DNA of 64,000 nucleotides from the NCBI RefSeq assembly GCF_016858125.1, contig NZ_CP064781.1, forward strand, positions 2,861,501-2,925,500. Reading direction: 5' to 3'. Shown here piece by piece: positions 37,142 through 46,000 of this stretch (position 1 is its first letter; every line of letters begins with the position of its first letter). The notes under the pieces were generated by a model. The model was given only the letters and a program-made list of their open reading frames with translations. It searched no databases and was not told where the DNA came from. A program made the position numbers and the translations under genes. Source of the stretch: Azospira restricta (lineage in GTDB: Bacteria > Pseudomonadota > Gammaproteobacteria > Burkholderiales > Rhodocyclaceae).

Positions 37142-38134
37142 TCAGCGGGGTGCTGGCAGCGGCTGCCGCCGCGGCAGCCCTTCGTCGTCGAGCCAGGCAG
37201 GGATCGTCTGCCAGTCGCTGACGCCGTCGGCGCCGACGGTCAGTCGCAGCAGCCAACCCTCGCGCTCGGCCGGCGAGTCGAAGCTGTCGAAGACGAAATT
37301 GCCGAGGCTGTAAACAATCGGCCGCCCCCGGTAGGTCTCGCTGCCCTGGGTGACGTGCGGATGCGCGCCGACCACCGCCGCGGCGCCGGCGTCGATCATC
37401 CGCCGCGCCAGTTCGCGCTGGCGCGGCGACGGCTCGCGCTCGCCCTCCCAGCCCCAGTGCATGAACGGGATGACGATGTCGGCACCGGCCGCGCGCGCGG
37501 CGGCGATGCCGCGCAGCACGTGGCCGTCCTCGCTCCAGGCGACGCCCGGCCAGTCCGGGCCGGCCTCGAAGGCGCGCGGCTTGTATTCGTTGTAGCCGAG
37601 GATCGCGATGCGCAGGCCGCTGTGCTCGATCCACGCCGGCTGGTGCGCCTCGGCCAGGTTGCGGCCGCCGCCGAAGGCCTGGATGCCGGCGATGTCGAGC
37701 AACGACAGCGTTTCCACGAAGGCCTCCGGCCCGTAGTCGCCGGAATGGTTGTTGGCCACCGACAGCGCGTCGAAGCGGCCGGCGAGGCGGTCGATGACGC
37801 GCGGGCTGGCGCGGAAGGCGTAGAACTTGCCGGGAATCGGCTCGCCGCCGGAGGCGATCGCCGTCTCCAGGTTGCCGATACGCACGTCGGCGCGGTCGAA
37901 CTCGTCGGCGAAGTCGGCGAACGGGTCGCGGCCGGCGGCGATCGCGCGTCCCGGGCCATCGTCGAGCATCACGTCGCCGACGAAGAGCAGACGCACCACC
38001 GGCGCTGCGCGCTCGGCGATGCCGACGGCGATCGGCGCCGCGACCAGCTCGCCGGCCGCGGCAGCCGGCAGCGGTGCCAGCGCGCAGGCGGCGGCAAGGA
38101 TCGCGCACAGTTGCGAGCGCAGCCCCCCGCTCAT
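37142..38134 (-). CDS. CapA/PGA-synthesis-type metallophosphatase-like protein
   Basis: A 330-residue exported protein of the CapA family. A signal peptide (residues about 1-26) precedes a phosphoesterase fold with LLFVGDVMLDDGPG, GNLETAIASGG, SVANNHSGDYG, MHWGWEGE and GAHPHVTQGSE, which hold the metal-ligand pattern. Family members take part in poly-gamma-glutamate export, but many homologues in proteobacteria have no such role. Its ATG overlaps the previous stop (ATGA), tying it to the tsaB-rimI-udg chain. The real start is at 38134, not the longer shadow frame. Confidence 0.88.
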   Translation of the reverse strand: MSGGLRSQLCAILAAACALAPLPAAAAGELVAAPIAVGIAERAAPVVRLLFVGDVMLDDGPGRAIAAGRDPFADFADEFDRADVRIGNLETAIASGGEPIPGKFYAFRASPRVIDRLAGRFDALSVANNHSGDYGPEAFVETLSLLDIAGIQAFGGGRNLAEAHQPAWIEHSGLRIAILGYNEYKPRAFEAGPDWPGVAWSEDGHVLRGIAAARAAGADIVIPFMHWGWEGEREPSPRQRELARRMIDAGAAAVVGAHPHVTQGSETYRGRPIVYSLGNFVFDSFDSPAEREGWLLRLTVGADGVSDWQTIPAWLDDEGLPRRQPLPAPR

Positions 38135-38541
38135 TGCGCCTCCGCCGCAGTGGCCAGCGCGCACCAGTATTCGAGCTCGCTGCCGTAGGCCGATTCGTAG
38201 ACGCGCTGCAGGCCGGTGAAGCCGTGGCGCCGCCCGGGCGCCTCGCTCGCCGGCCACGGGTAGACGCCCTGATGGACCAGCGCCGGCCCGCCGTCGCGCT
38301 CCTCGTAGACGTAGGTCTTCAGCGCCGCCAGCGCGGCCGGCTCGGCCTCGACGACGACGCGGAAGCGCAGGTAGCTGCCGACGCGGACGGCCGGCACCGC
38401 GAACGGGGACGCCGTCGGTAGCGCGCGCAGGGTCTGCGTCTCGCCGCCGTAGGCATAGTGGCACACGGCGTCGCCGGCCTGCGCCGGCGACGTCAGCGCG
38501 GCCAGCAACAGCGCCGGCAGCATGCAGCGCGGCCGGCGCAT
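38131..38541 (-). CDS. Exported hypothetical protein
   Basis: A 136-residue protein with a clear signal peptide (PALLLAALTSPAQA). The mature part has a cysteine pair (CHYAYGGETQ and EYWCALA) that could form a disulfide, and a beta-rich middle (VRVGSYLRFRVVVEAEPAAL). I do not recognise the family. It is coupled on both sides: one base shared with the uracil-DNA glycosylase stop and four bases with the CapA start. Co-translation with the CapA-like protein and its export suggest the two work together in the periplasm. Confidence 0.75.
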   Translation of the reverse strand: MRRPRCMLPALLLAALTSPAQAGDAVCHYAYGGETQTLRALPTASPFAVPAVRVGSYLRFRVVVEAEPAALAALKTYVYEERDGGPALVHQGVYPWPASEAPGRRHGFTGLQRVYESAYGSELEYWCALATAAEAQ

Positions 38542-39302
38542 CAGCCTTCCGCCAGCTGTCGGCGCATCGTGCGCCGGGCGAAGAGCAGATCCTCCCAGGC
38601 CTTGGCCTTGTCGGGCAGGTTCCTGAGCAGGTAGGCCGGGTGGTAGGTGACCAGCACCGGCACCACCAGCTCACCGTCGCGGTATTCGAACAGCCGGCCG
38701 CGGCTGGCGCCGAGCGGACGTTCCTCGCCGAGCACGGCGTGCATCGCGGCGCGGCCGAGGAGGACGATCAGCTTCGGCCGCAGCAGCGCGATCTGGCGCT
38801 GCAGGTACGGCCGGCAGGCGGCCATTTCCGCCGGCTCCGGCGTGCGGTTGCCGGGCGGACGGCACTTCACCGCGTTGGCGATGTAGACGTTGTCGCCGCG
38901 CGCGAGGTCGATCGCCGCCAGCATCGCGTCGAGCAGCTTGCCGGCCTGGCCGACGAAGGGCTCGCCGCGCGCATCCTCCTCGGCGCCCGGGCCTTCGCCG
39001 ATGAACAGCCAGTCGGCACGCTCGTCGCCGACGCCGAGCACGGCCTGCTTGCGCTCGCGGCAAAGGCCACAGGCGGTGCAGCCGGCGACCGCGGCACGCA
39101 ACGCCGGCCAGTCCATGCCGGCGACGCTGCCGGCGTCAATGGCGACGGCCGCCGGCGACGCCGGCGCATTCCCGGCCGCGGCGGCGGGAACGGCGTCGTC
39201 AGCCGCCGCCGCAACGGCCGCATCGTCATCAGGGCGGCCGCGCAGTCGCCAGACCGGGGAAATGCCCATCTCCCGCAGCAGGCGGGTACGCGACAGGCTC
39301 AT
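38541..39302 (-). CDS. Uracil-DNA glycosylase, type 4 (Fe-S)
   Basis: A 253-residue family 4 uracil-DNA glycosylase, which removes uracil from DNA. It carries the four cysteines of the [4Fe-4S] cluster (CTACGLC near 98-104, VKCRPPGNRTP, AACRPYL), motif GEGPGAEED and the HPAYLLRN motif near the end. An alanine-rich linker of about 60 residues separates the N-terminus (MSLSRTRLLREMGISPVWRL) from the domain, a common betaproteobacterial feature. Its ATG overlaps the rimI stop (ATGA). The long open frame upstream is shadow. Confidence 0.93.
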   Translation of the reverse strand: MSLSRTRLLREMGISPVWRLRGRPDDDAAVAAAADDAVPAAAAGNAPASPAAVAIDAGSVAGMDWPALRAAVAGCTACGLCRERKQAVLGVGDERADWLFIGEGPGAEEDARGEPFVGQAGKLLDAMLAAIDLARGDNVYIANAVKCRPPGNRTPEPAEMAACRPYLQRQIALLRPKLIVLLGRAAMHAVLGEERPLGASRGRLFEYRDGELVVPVLVTYHPAYLLRNLPDKAKAWEDLLFARRTMRRQLAEG

Positions 39303-39775
39303 GCCTTGACCTCGGCCAGCGAATGCACCAGCACCAGCGCGTCCTCGCGTCCGTCGTGCGCCGGGTAGTAGGCCTTGCGCCGGCCGACGCGGACGAAGCC
39401 GAAGTGCTGGTAGAGCTCGAGCGCGGCGGCGTTCGACGGTCGCACCTCGAGCAGCAGGCTGGCGGCACCGAGGCGCCGCGAGACCTGCATCGCGTGGCGC
39501 AGCAGGCGGGCGCCGAAGCCCATGCGCTGGCGCCTGGCGGCGACGCTGATGTTGAGCAGGTGCGCCTCGTCCACCGCCTGCATGACGACGACGTAGCCGA
39601 CGAGCTCGCCGCCGACGCGGCAGACCCAGGCGCTGTAGCCGGCGGCGAGCGAATCGGCGAAGTTGCCGCGGGTCCACGGAAACGGGTAGACGGCGGACTC
39701 GATCGTCATGATCTCGTCGAGATCGCCGGCGTTCATCGGCAGCATCTCGACCTGCGGCGCGAGCACGGCGCTCAT
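39299..39775 (-). CDS. rimI: Ribosomal protein S18-alanine N-acetyltransferase
   Basis: A 158-residue GNAT acetyltransferase. The acetyl-CoA loop is ARRQRMGFGARLL and the fold continues through LEVRPSNAAALELYQHFGF, which is diagnostic for RimI. It modifies the N-terminal alanine of S18. It is coupled to tsaB upstream and udg downstream by ATGA overlaps, a common betaproteobacterial gene order. Confidence 0.94.
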   Translation of the reverse strand: MSAVLAPQVEMLPMNAGDLDEIMTIESAVYPFPWTRGNFADSLAAGYSAWVCRVGGELVGYVVVMQAVDEAHLLNISVAARRQRMGFGARLLRHAMQVSRRLGAASLLLEVRPSNAAALELYQHFGFVRVGRRKAYYPAHDGREDALVLVHSLAEVKA

Positions 39776-40449
39776 GCCTTGCCCCCGATCGCCAGGCGCT
39801 CGACGATGGTCAGCGCCACCTTGTCGCGGACATAGACCGGCGCCGCATCGGCGGCGTCGATGCCCTCGCCGCGCGCCAGCCGCGGCGCGGCAAGCGCGGC
39901 GACCGCGGCGGCGGTCGGCAGGATTTCCGGCAGCAGCGCATGCACGCAGGGCGCGAGGCGCTCGTGCAGCACCGGGTAGGCGGTCAGCGCGTTGCCGGCG
40001 GCGACCCAGCCACCGCCTTCCGGCAGCGGCACCTCGGCCGGCGGATGGACGCCGGCCGGAGAGACGGCGACGCCGTCGGCGAACAGCCCGCAATAGACCT
40101 CGTTCATGCGCGCGTCGAGGCAGACGACGACGCGCGGCGCGGCAACGGCACGCGCCATCGCCTCGAGCGTACCGACCGGCAGCACCGGCAGCCCATGCGC
40201 GAAGGCCAGCCCCTGCGCGGCGCCGCAGGCGACGCGCAGGCCGGTGAAGGAGCCGGGGCCGGCGCCGAAGGCGATCGCGTCGAGGTCGGCGAAGCGCACG
40301 CCGGCATCGGCCAGGAGCGCCGACACCAACGGCAGCAGCGTCGCCGACGAGGGCTGCCCCGGCGGGCAGTGGCGCTCGTCGATGGCGCCGTCGCGCCACA
40401 GCGCGACGGACCCGGCGTCGGTCGAGGATTCGAGGGAGAGGAACAGCAT
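39772..40449 (-). CDS. tsaB: tRNA threonylcarbamoyladenosine (t6A37) protein TsaB
   Basis: A 225-residue ASKHA-fold protein that supports TsaD in making t6A at position 37 of ANN-decoding tRNAs. The TsaB signature FGAGPGSFTGLRVACGAAQG is at about 67-86, and the N-terminus LSLESSTDAGSVALW is usual. The ATG at 40449 is used; an in-frame ATG three codons upstream (40458) is possible, and neither has a strong ribosome-binding site. It heads the chain tsaB-rimI-udg-hypothetical-capA, each joined by 1- or 4-base overlaps. Confidence 0.94.
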   Translation of the reverse strand: MLFLSLESSTDAGSVALWRDGAIDERHCPPGQPSSATLLPLVSALLADAGVRFADLDAIAFGAGPGSFTGLRVACGAAQGLAFAHGLPVLPVGTLEAMARAVAAPRVVVCLDARMNEVYCGLFADGVAVSPAGVHPPAEVPLPEGGGWVAAGNALTAYPVLHERLAPCVHALLPEILPTAAAVAALAAPRLARGEGIDAADAAPVYVRDKVALTIVERLAIGGKA

Positions 40450-40627
40450 GGCCGGCATTTTAACCGGGACTCGGCGCGACTCGTCGATCCATTGCGATCC
40501 GCCCCGTCCGCCGGGGCAGTCGCCGGCTGCGCGAAACCGACACGAGATTGGCACATTCCGTCCACAAAGCGCCGGCGGCCCGCGGGTAGAATCGGTCATC
40601 CCCAGAACCGACTCCCCGCACGCCGCC

Positions 40628-41953
40628 ATGCCCCTCGGCAGACTGATGAAGCGACTGATCGGCGGCGCCGAGACAACCGCCGACTTCAACGACGACCCCT
40701 TCGGCTCGCGGCCGCCGCCTCCGGCCGCCCGGCTGCCGGCCGACGCCCCGGCCGTGCGCAGCACGATCGTTCACCGCGAGGAACTGATCGACGCGCGCTC
40801 GCGCATCGCCGGCTACCGCTTTCGGGTCCGCCGCCTCGGCAGCGAACTGGCGCCGGATCTCGGCGAAACGCTGGCGGCGCTCGCCGCCGAGAACCTCGCC
40901 CAGTTCGCCAATCGACGGCTGGCGCTCGTGCCGCTCGCGGCCGGCGACTGGCGGCGCGCCGATTTCCGCCCCTTCGTCGCCGCCGGCACGCACTTCCTCG
41001 TCGCGCCGCCGGCCGCCGGCGAGCCGCCCGCCGACTGGCTGGCGGAGCTGCGCGAAATCCGCGATGCCGGCGGCCGCGTCGCGCTCGGCGATGCCGGCGC
41101 CGCCGTCGCCGACGCGCTCACCCTGGCCGACCTGCTCATCCTCGACTTCCGCACGCATGCGCTCGACGCCTTCGAGCGCCGCGTACGCGAGCTGCGCCGG
41201 CAGCCGCAGCTGGCCCTCGCCGCCGACGGCATCGCCAGCTGGGCCGAGCACCGCCTCTGCCAGTCGCTCGGCCTGACCTACTCGCTCGGCGACTTTGCCG
41301 CCGGCGCCGACGACCAGGAGCCGCGCGACAGGCTCGACCAGAGCCGGCTGATTCTGATCGAGATGCTCAACCTGCTGCGCAGCGACGCCGAGCTCGACGA
41401 AATCGCCGCGGTCGCCAAGCGCGACCCCGGCATCGCCGTAAAGATCGTCGGCATGGCCAACTCGCCGGCAGCCGGTCTCGCCTCGCCGGTGGCCAGCCTC
41501 GAACAGGCGCTGCTGGTGCTCGGGCGGGCGACGGTCTACCGCTGGCTGTCGATTGCGATGTTCCGTACCGGCGGCAGCGGCCGCGACGAAGCACTGCTGG
41601 AGATGGCGCTGTGGCGGGCGCGCTTCCTCGAGCTGGCGGCGGCCGGCCGGCTCGGCAAGCCGGCCGGCGACGAGCTGTTCCTGGTCGGCCTGCTGTCGCT
41701 GATGGACAGTCTGCTCGGACTGCCGATGGATCAGGTGGTGCGGCGGATGAAGCTGCCGGCGCAGGTGGCCGAGGTGCTGCTGGACAGCGCCGGACCCTAC
41801 GGCCGCTTCCTGCTGCTGGCGCTGGCGGTGGAGAAGGGGCGCGGCGAACAGGCGGCGAAGTTCGCCGATGCGCTGGACATCGCGCAAGCGCAGGTCGAGG
41901 CGGCCGCGCGCGAGGCGCGCAGCTGGGCCGAGGCGGCGCTCGCGGGTAGCTAG
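40628..41953 (+). CDS. HDOD-domain signalling protein with degenerate EAL-like N-terminus
   Basis: A 441-residue cytoplasmic protein. Residues about 45-215 resemble a degenerate EAL (YuxH-type) domain with none of the catalytic EAL or metal residues. About 230-420 are an HDOD domain (LRSDAELDEIAAVAKRDPGI, LEQALLVLGRATVYRWL), related to HD domains but lacking the HD pair. Such proteins act as signalling scaffolds, often around c-di-GMP. The gene diverges from tsaB across 178 bases. Its stop codon TAG (41951-41953) is the first three bases of the terminal repeat of the MITE-like element downstream, so the last residues may have been set by that insertion. Confidence 0.87.
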   Translation: MPLGRLMKRLIGGAETTADFNDDPFGSRPPPPAARLPADAPAVRSTIVHREELIDARSRIAGYRFRVRRLGSELAPDLGETLAALAAENLAQFANRRLALVPLAAGDWRRADFRPFVAAGTHFLVAPPAAGEPPADWLAELREIRDAGGRVALGDAGAAVADALTLADLLILDFRTHALDAFERRVRELRRQPQLALAADGIASWAEHRLCQSLGLTYSLGDFAAGADDQEPRDRLDQSRLILIEMLNLLRSDAELDEIAAVAKRDPGIAVKIVGMANSPAAGLASPVASLEQALLVLGRATVYRWLSIAMFRTGGSGRDEALLEMALWRARFLELAAAGRLGKPAGDELFLVGLLSLMDSLLGLPMDQVVRRMKLPAQVAEVLLDSAGPYGRFLLLALAVEKGRGEQAAKFADALDIAQAQVEAAAREARSWAEAALAGS

Positions 41954-42221
41954 GGCGTGTTCACGGTAGATTCATGGGCGCGACGCTACCTGCGCGGGGT
42001 GCAGCGCAAGGCGCGGCGGCGCAGCCTGGCTGGTGCCAGGCAAGCCGCCGCAACGCCGCGATGCGCCCGCGCAGGCAGCGTCCCGAAGGGTTGCCCCGTC
42101 AAGGTGGCGCCTGCGTCGTTGCACGGCTTGCCCGCACTTCAGCGCGGGCAGCGCCGCGCGCCTAGCATCCGCCACCTTGACGGGGCAACGCGCTCCACGA
42201 ATCTACTGTGAACACGCCCTA
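41951..42221. mobile_element. MITE-like element with nested inverted repeats (271 bp)
   Basis: Ends at 41951-41973 and 42199-42221 are inverted copies (22 of 23 bases agree) starting TAGGGCGTGTTCAC; imperfect similarity continues about ten bases further inward. Inside, a second inverted repeat is perfect over 19 bases (42090-42108 against 42171-42189, beginning GTTGCCCCGTC). Small hairpins occur at 42025-42040 and 42130-42149. The ends begin and finish with TA, which fits a TA target duplication as in the IS630/Tc1 group, but TA is also self-palindromic. No transposase is encoded, so it would be mobilised in trans. It fills most of the 368 bases between the HDOD gene and the next ORF; the remaining 100 bases show nothing recognisable. 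Confidence 0.7.
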
Positions 42222-42321
42222 AGCACCGCGCATCAGCGCGTCACGAGGAGGTCGCCGCGCGGACGCCCGAGTCGTGCACCGACTCGTTGCGAAGAAATAC
42301 CCTGGCGGGGGTGACCGGCGT

Positions 42322-42630
42322 TCAGCGCCGGTAGTCGCGGCGCCCGGGCCGCATGTCGCGGTTGGCGTCGTGCAGGTCGCGGCGCAGCTGGCGGCGCTCG
42401 TCGGGCGACAGGCGCTGCGGATACTGCGGCGGCTGGAAGCCGTCGCCGCGCCGGAAATCGCGCTGCGCGTCCCGCCAGTCGTCGCGCCGCTGCGGTGGAT
42501 ACTGACGGTCGCGCTGCGGCCGTTCCTGCGCCCACGGCCCGCCGCGCCCGCCGTCGAAGGCCGGCGCGGGCAACGCCGCGGCCAGCAGCAGCACGCTCAG
42601 CGCCGCAACGAGGGCACGCCGCGGAATCAT
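42322..42630 (-). CDS. Small exported arginine-rich hypothetical protein
   Basis: A 102-residue protein with a signal peptide (LVAALSVLLLAAALPAPAFD) followed by a strongly basic, Arg/Asp/Gln/Pro-rich tail with repeats such as RDYRR and PQYPQRL. Low-complexity composition precludes a family assignment. Its ATG overlaps the TGA of the tiny upstream gene (ATGA), and GGAGG lies about ten bases before it. The tail may be disordered and could bind nucleic acid, phosphate or anionic polymers in the periplasm, but this is guesswork. Confidence 0.65.
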   Translation of the reverse strand: MIPRRALVAALSVLLLAAALPAPAFDGGRGGPWAQERPQRDRQYPPQRRDDWRDAQRDFRRGDGFQPPQYPQRLSPDERRQLRRDLHDANRDMRPGRRDYRR

Positions 42631-42758
42631 TGCCGCACGGCCTCCGCCAGCGCCAGCGCGGCCGTACGCAGCGAGTCGCGCAGGCCGCCCCGCGCGTCGT
42701 CGTTTACGACCAGCATCACGATTGCACCGATCAACATGCTGAGAAAGAGTTTGCCCAT
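42627..42758 (-). CDS. Tiny membrane protein (43 aa)
   Basis: A 43-residue ORF beginning MGKLFLSMLIGAIVMLVVND, one transmembrane helix, then an arginine/alanine-rich amphipathic tail. GGGGTGA lies four bases before the ATG. Its stop is joined to the next small ORF as ATGA, which supports translation of both. No homology family was recognised. The 293 bases between it and the divergent penicillin-binding protein gene hold three scattered TTGTAA hexamers (near 42816, 42847 and 42856) but no certain promoter. Confidence 0.55.
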   Translation of the reverse strand: MGKLFLSMLIGAIVMLVVNDDARGGLRDSLRTAALALAEAVRQ

Positions 42759-43051
42759 GAGGTCACCCCGCGCCTGCCGTGGCCGACTGCCACGCTTCGC
42801 ATGTTGCGGGGGACTTGTAAGCGAAGTTTGTTGACGCCGGCGCGAATTGTAAAGCTTTGTAATCGGCGCGGCGCAGCCGTTTCGCCCGCCGCCCCGGCCG
42901 CCGGCACGACGCCGGCGACCGTCACGCTGCGGAAATTTCCCGCCGCGACAATGGTCTACACTGTGTGTGCGGTTGCGCCACCGGACGCCCGTCCGGCGCG
43001 GCGGCCGCAGCCGCGGAAATGCGGTTGTCGTTGGCGGGAGGGAACGTCGGC

Positions 43052-46000
43052 ATGGATAGGGAATGCTTCCTGACAAGTCCCCGGCAAGCCCGGCGCCGGC
43101 GGCGCTTTCGCTGGCTGCATGCGGCGCTGACCGTCACGCTGCCGGCGCTGGCCGTCGCCGGCATCATCTGGGAGATGCACGACTCGGCGATGCAGGCGCG
43201 GGTGTTTTCGGCAATGGCCGGCCGCGCCGCATGGACGCTGGCCGACGGCGCCGACGCCGGCATCTGGCTGCCCCGCTCCGGCCCCTACGACATCCGCCTC
43301 GGCTACAGCCGGATGAAGGACATGCTGCCGCAGCTGGTCGCCGACGGCTACACGATCACCGAGCAGGCGCGGCAGTCGGACGGTTTCCGCGAACTGACCG
43401 CGCACGGCTTCTATCCGATCTACCGCGAGAAGTCGCAGGCCGGCCTGGCGCTGTTCGACCAGCGTGACGAGACGCTGCACCTGCGCCGCTATCCCGAACG
43501 CCAGTACGCCGACTTCGACGACATCCCGCCGCTGCTGGTCGATGCCCTGCTCTACGTCGAGAACCGCGGCCTGCTCGATGACGACGCGCCGACGCGCAAC
43601 CCGGCGATCGACTGGGGGCGACTCGGCCAGGCCGCCGCCGGCCAGGCGCTGCGCGCGCTCAGTGCCGACGCCGCACGCGCCGGCGGCAGCACGCTGGCGA
43701 CGCAGATCGAGAAGTTCCGCCACTCGCCGGGCGGGCGCACCCGCGACGCCGACGACAAGTGGCGGCAGATGGTGTCGGCCTCGCTGCGCGCCTACCAGGA
43801 CGGCGAGGACACGCTGGCGGCGCGCCGCCGCATCGTGCTCGACTTCCTGAACTCGGTGCCGCTCGGCGGCATGCCCGCCTACGGCGAGGTCAACGGCCTC
43901 GGCGACGGGCTGTGGGCCTGGTACGGCCGCGACTTCGCCGACGCCAACCGGCTGCTGAAGGACGCCGCCGCCGACCCCGAACGACGTGCCCGCGCCTTCA
44001 AGGAAGCGCTGTCGCTGATCATCGCCCAGCGCCGTCCGAGCGACCTGCTCGGCGCCAACCCGGCGCGGCTCGCGGCACTCGCCGACAGCCACATCCGGCT
44101 GCTCGCGCGCGACGGCGTGATCGACGAGAACCTGCGCGAATGGGCGCTGGCGGTGCAGGTGGCGCCGCAGCGGCGCGGCGGCGACGGCGAGCGGATCGCT
44201 TTCGCGCAGCGGAAGGCGGTGAACGACGCCCGCGTGCACCTCGGCGAACTGCTCGGCGAGAGCGACCTGCACACCCTCGACCGCCTCGATCTCGACGCCC
44301 GGAGCACGCTCGACGGCGCCGCGCAGGCCGCCGTCACCGGCTACCTGGCGCAGCTCGCCGACCCCGACTACCTGCGTTGCGCCGGCTTCCTCGCGCCGCG
44401 CCTGCTGGCCCGCGGCGAGCCGGCGGCGGTGCATTACAGCTTCTCCCTCTACGAACGCGCCGGGCTCGGCAACCTGCTGCGCGTGCAGGCCGACAACCTC
44501 GACCAGCCGCTCGACATCAACGCCGGCACCCGTCTCGACCTCGGCTCGAGCGCCAAGCTGCGGACGCTGGTGTCCTATCTCGCGGTGATCGCCGACCTGC
44601 ACCGGCGCTACGCCGGGCTCGGGCCGGCGGCGCTCGCCAGGGTGCGGGCGGCGCCGGGCGACCGCCTGAGCCGCTGGGCGCTCGACTACCTGGCGAACGC
44701 GAAGGAGCGCGGACTGACGCCGATGCTCGAAGCCGCGCTCGCCCGGCGCTATTCGGCGAACCCGCACGAGACCTTCTTCACCGGCGGCGGCGCGCACCGC
44801 TTCGAGAATTTCAAGCGCGAGGACGACGCGAAGAATCCGAGCGTCGCCGAGGCGCTCGAGCAGTCGATCAACCTTTCCTTCGTGCGGGTGATGCGCGACG
44901 TCGTCCATTACCACGCCTACGAGGCCGTGGACGCGCCGGCGCGCGGGCTGCGCGACGGCGACGAGGCGGCGCGGCACGCCTTCCTCGAGCGTTTCGCCGA
45001 CCGCGAGGGGCAGGCCTACCTGCTGCGCTTCTGGCACAAGTACCGCGACCAGGCGCCCGACGAGCGGCGCCGGCTGCTCGCCGAAAGCGCCGGCGACAAG
45101 CCGTCGCGGCTGGCCGCCGCCTACTTCGGCAGCGGCGGCGCGCCGGCCGACTTCGGCGACTTCGCCGACTTCGTGCGCGGCCGCCTCGGCCCGCGCGCCG
45201 GCGACGACGCGGCGCTGCGCCGCCTGCATGGCACCTACGCCGGCAAGTCGTTCGCGCTCGCCGACTGGGGCTACCTCGCCCGCCTGCACCCGCTCGAACT
45301 GTGGCTCGCCGGCCACCTGCAGCGGCACCCCGAGGCGAGCTGGGACGAGCTGCTCGCGGCCAGCACCGGCGAGCGCAGCGCCGCCGCCAGCTGGCTGTTC
45401 AAGAGCCGCTACCGGCATGCGCAGGACCTGCGCCTGGCGATCATCGTCGAGGTCGCCGCCTTCGAGCGGCTGGCCGCCGAATGGCGCCGCCTCGGCTACC
45501 CCTTCGAGCAGCTGGCGCCATCGCTGGCCACCGCCATCGGCAGCTCGGCCGACCGCCCGGCGGCGCTCGCCGAGCTTGCCGGCATCCTGCTCAACGACGG
45601 CGTCCGCCGGCCGGTCGTGCGCATCAGCGAACTGCGCTTCGCCGCCGCGACGCCGTTCGAGACCCGGCTGCTGCTCGCCCCGGCCGACGGCGAACGCGTG
45701 CTGCCGGCCGAAGTCGCCGCGGCGGCGCGGCAGGCGATGCTGCGCGTCGTCGACAACGGCACCGCGCGCCGGCTGCGCGGCGCCTACCGCGACGTCGAGG
45801 GTACGCCGCTCGCGGTCGGCGGCAAGACCGGCACCGGCGACCACCGCTACCACATCGTCGACAGCAGCGGGCAGTCGGTCAGCTCGCGGGTGATGAACCG
45901 CGCGGCGACCTTCGCCTTCTTCCTCGGCGAGCGCTTCTACGGCGTCGCCACCGCCTACGTGCCGGGCGCGGCGGCCGCCGACTACGAGTTCACGTCGGCG

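Noticed and set aside
41951-42221. CRISPR or integron attachment site
   Set aside because: There is only one inverted pair at each level, with no direct repeats and no spacers, and no integrase or cas gene.
42816-42861. Three TTGTAA hexamers upstream of the PBP gene as a regulator binding array
   Set aside because: Spacing is irregular and no known motif fits; kept only as a remark.
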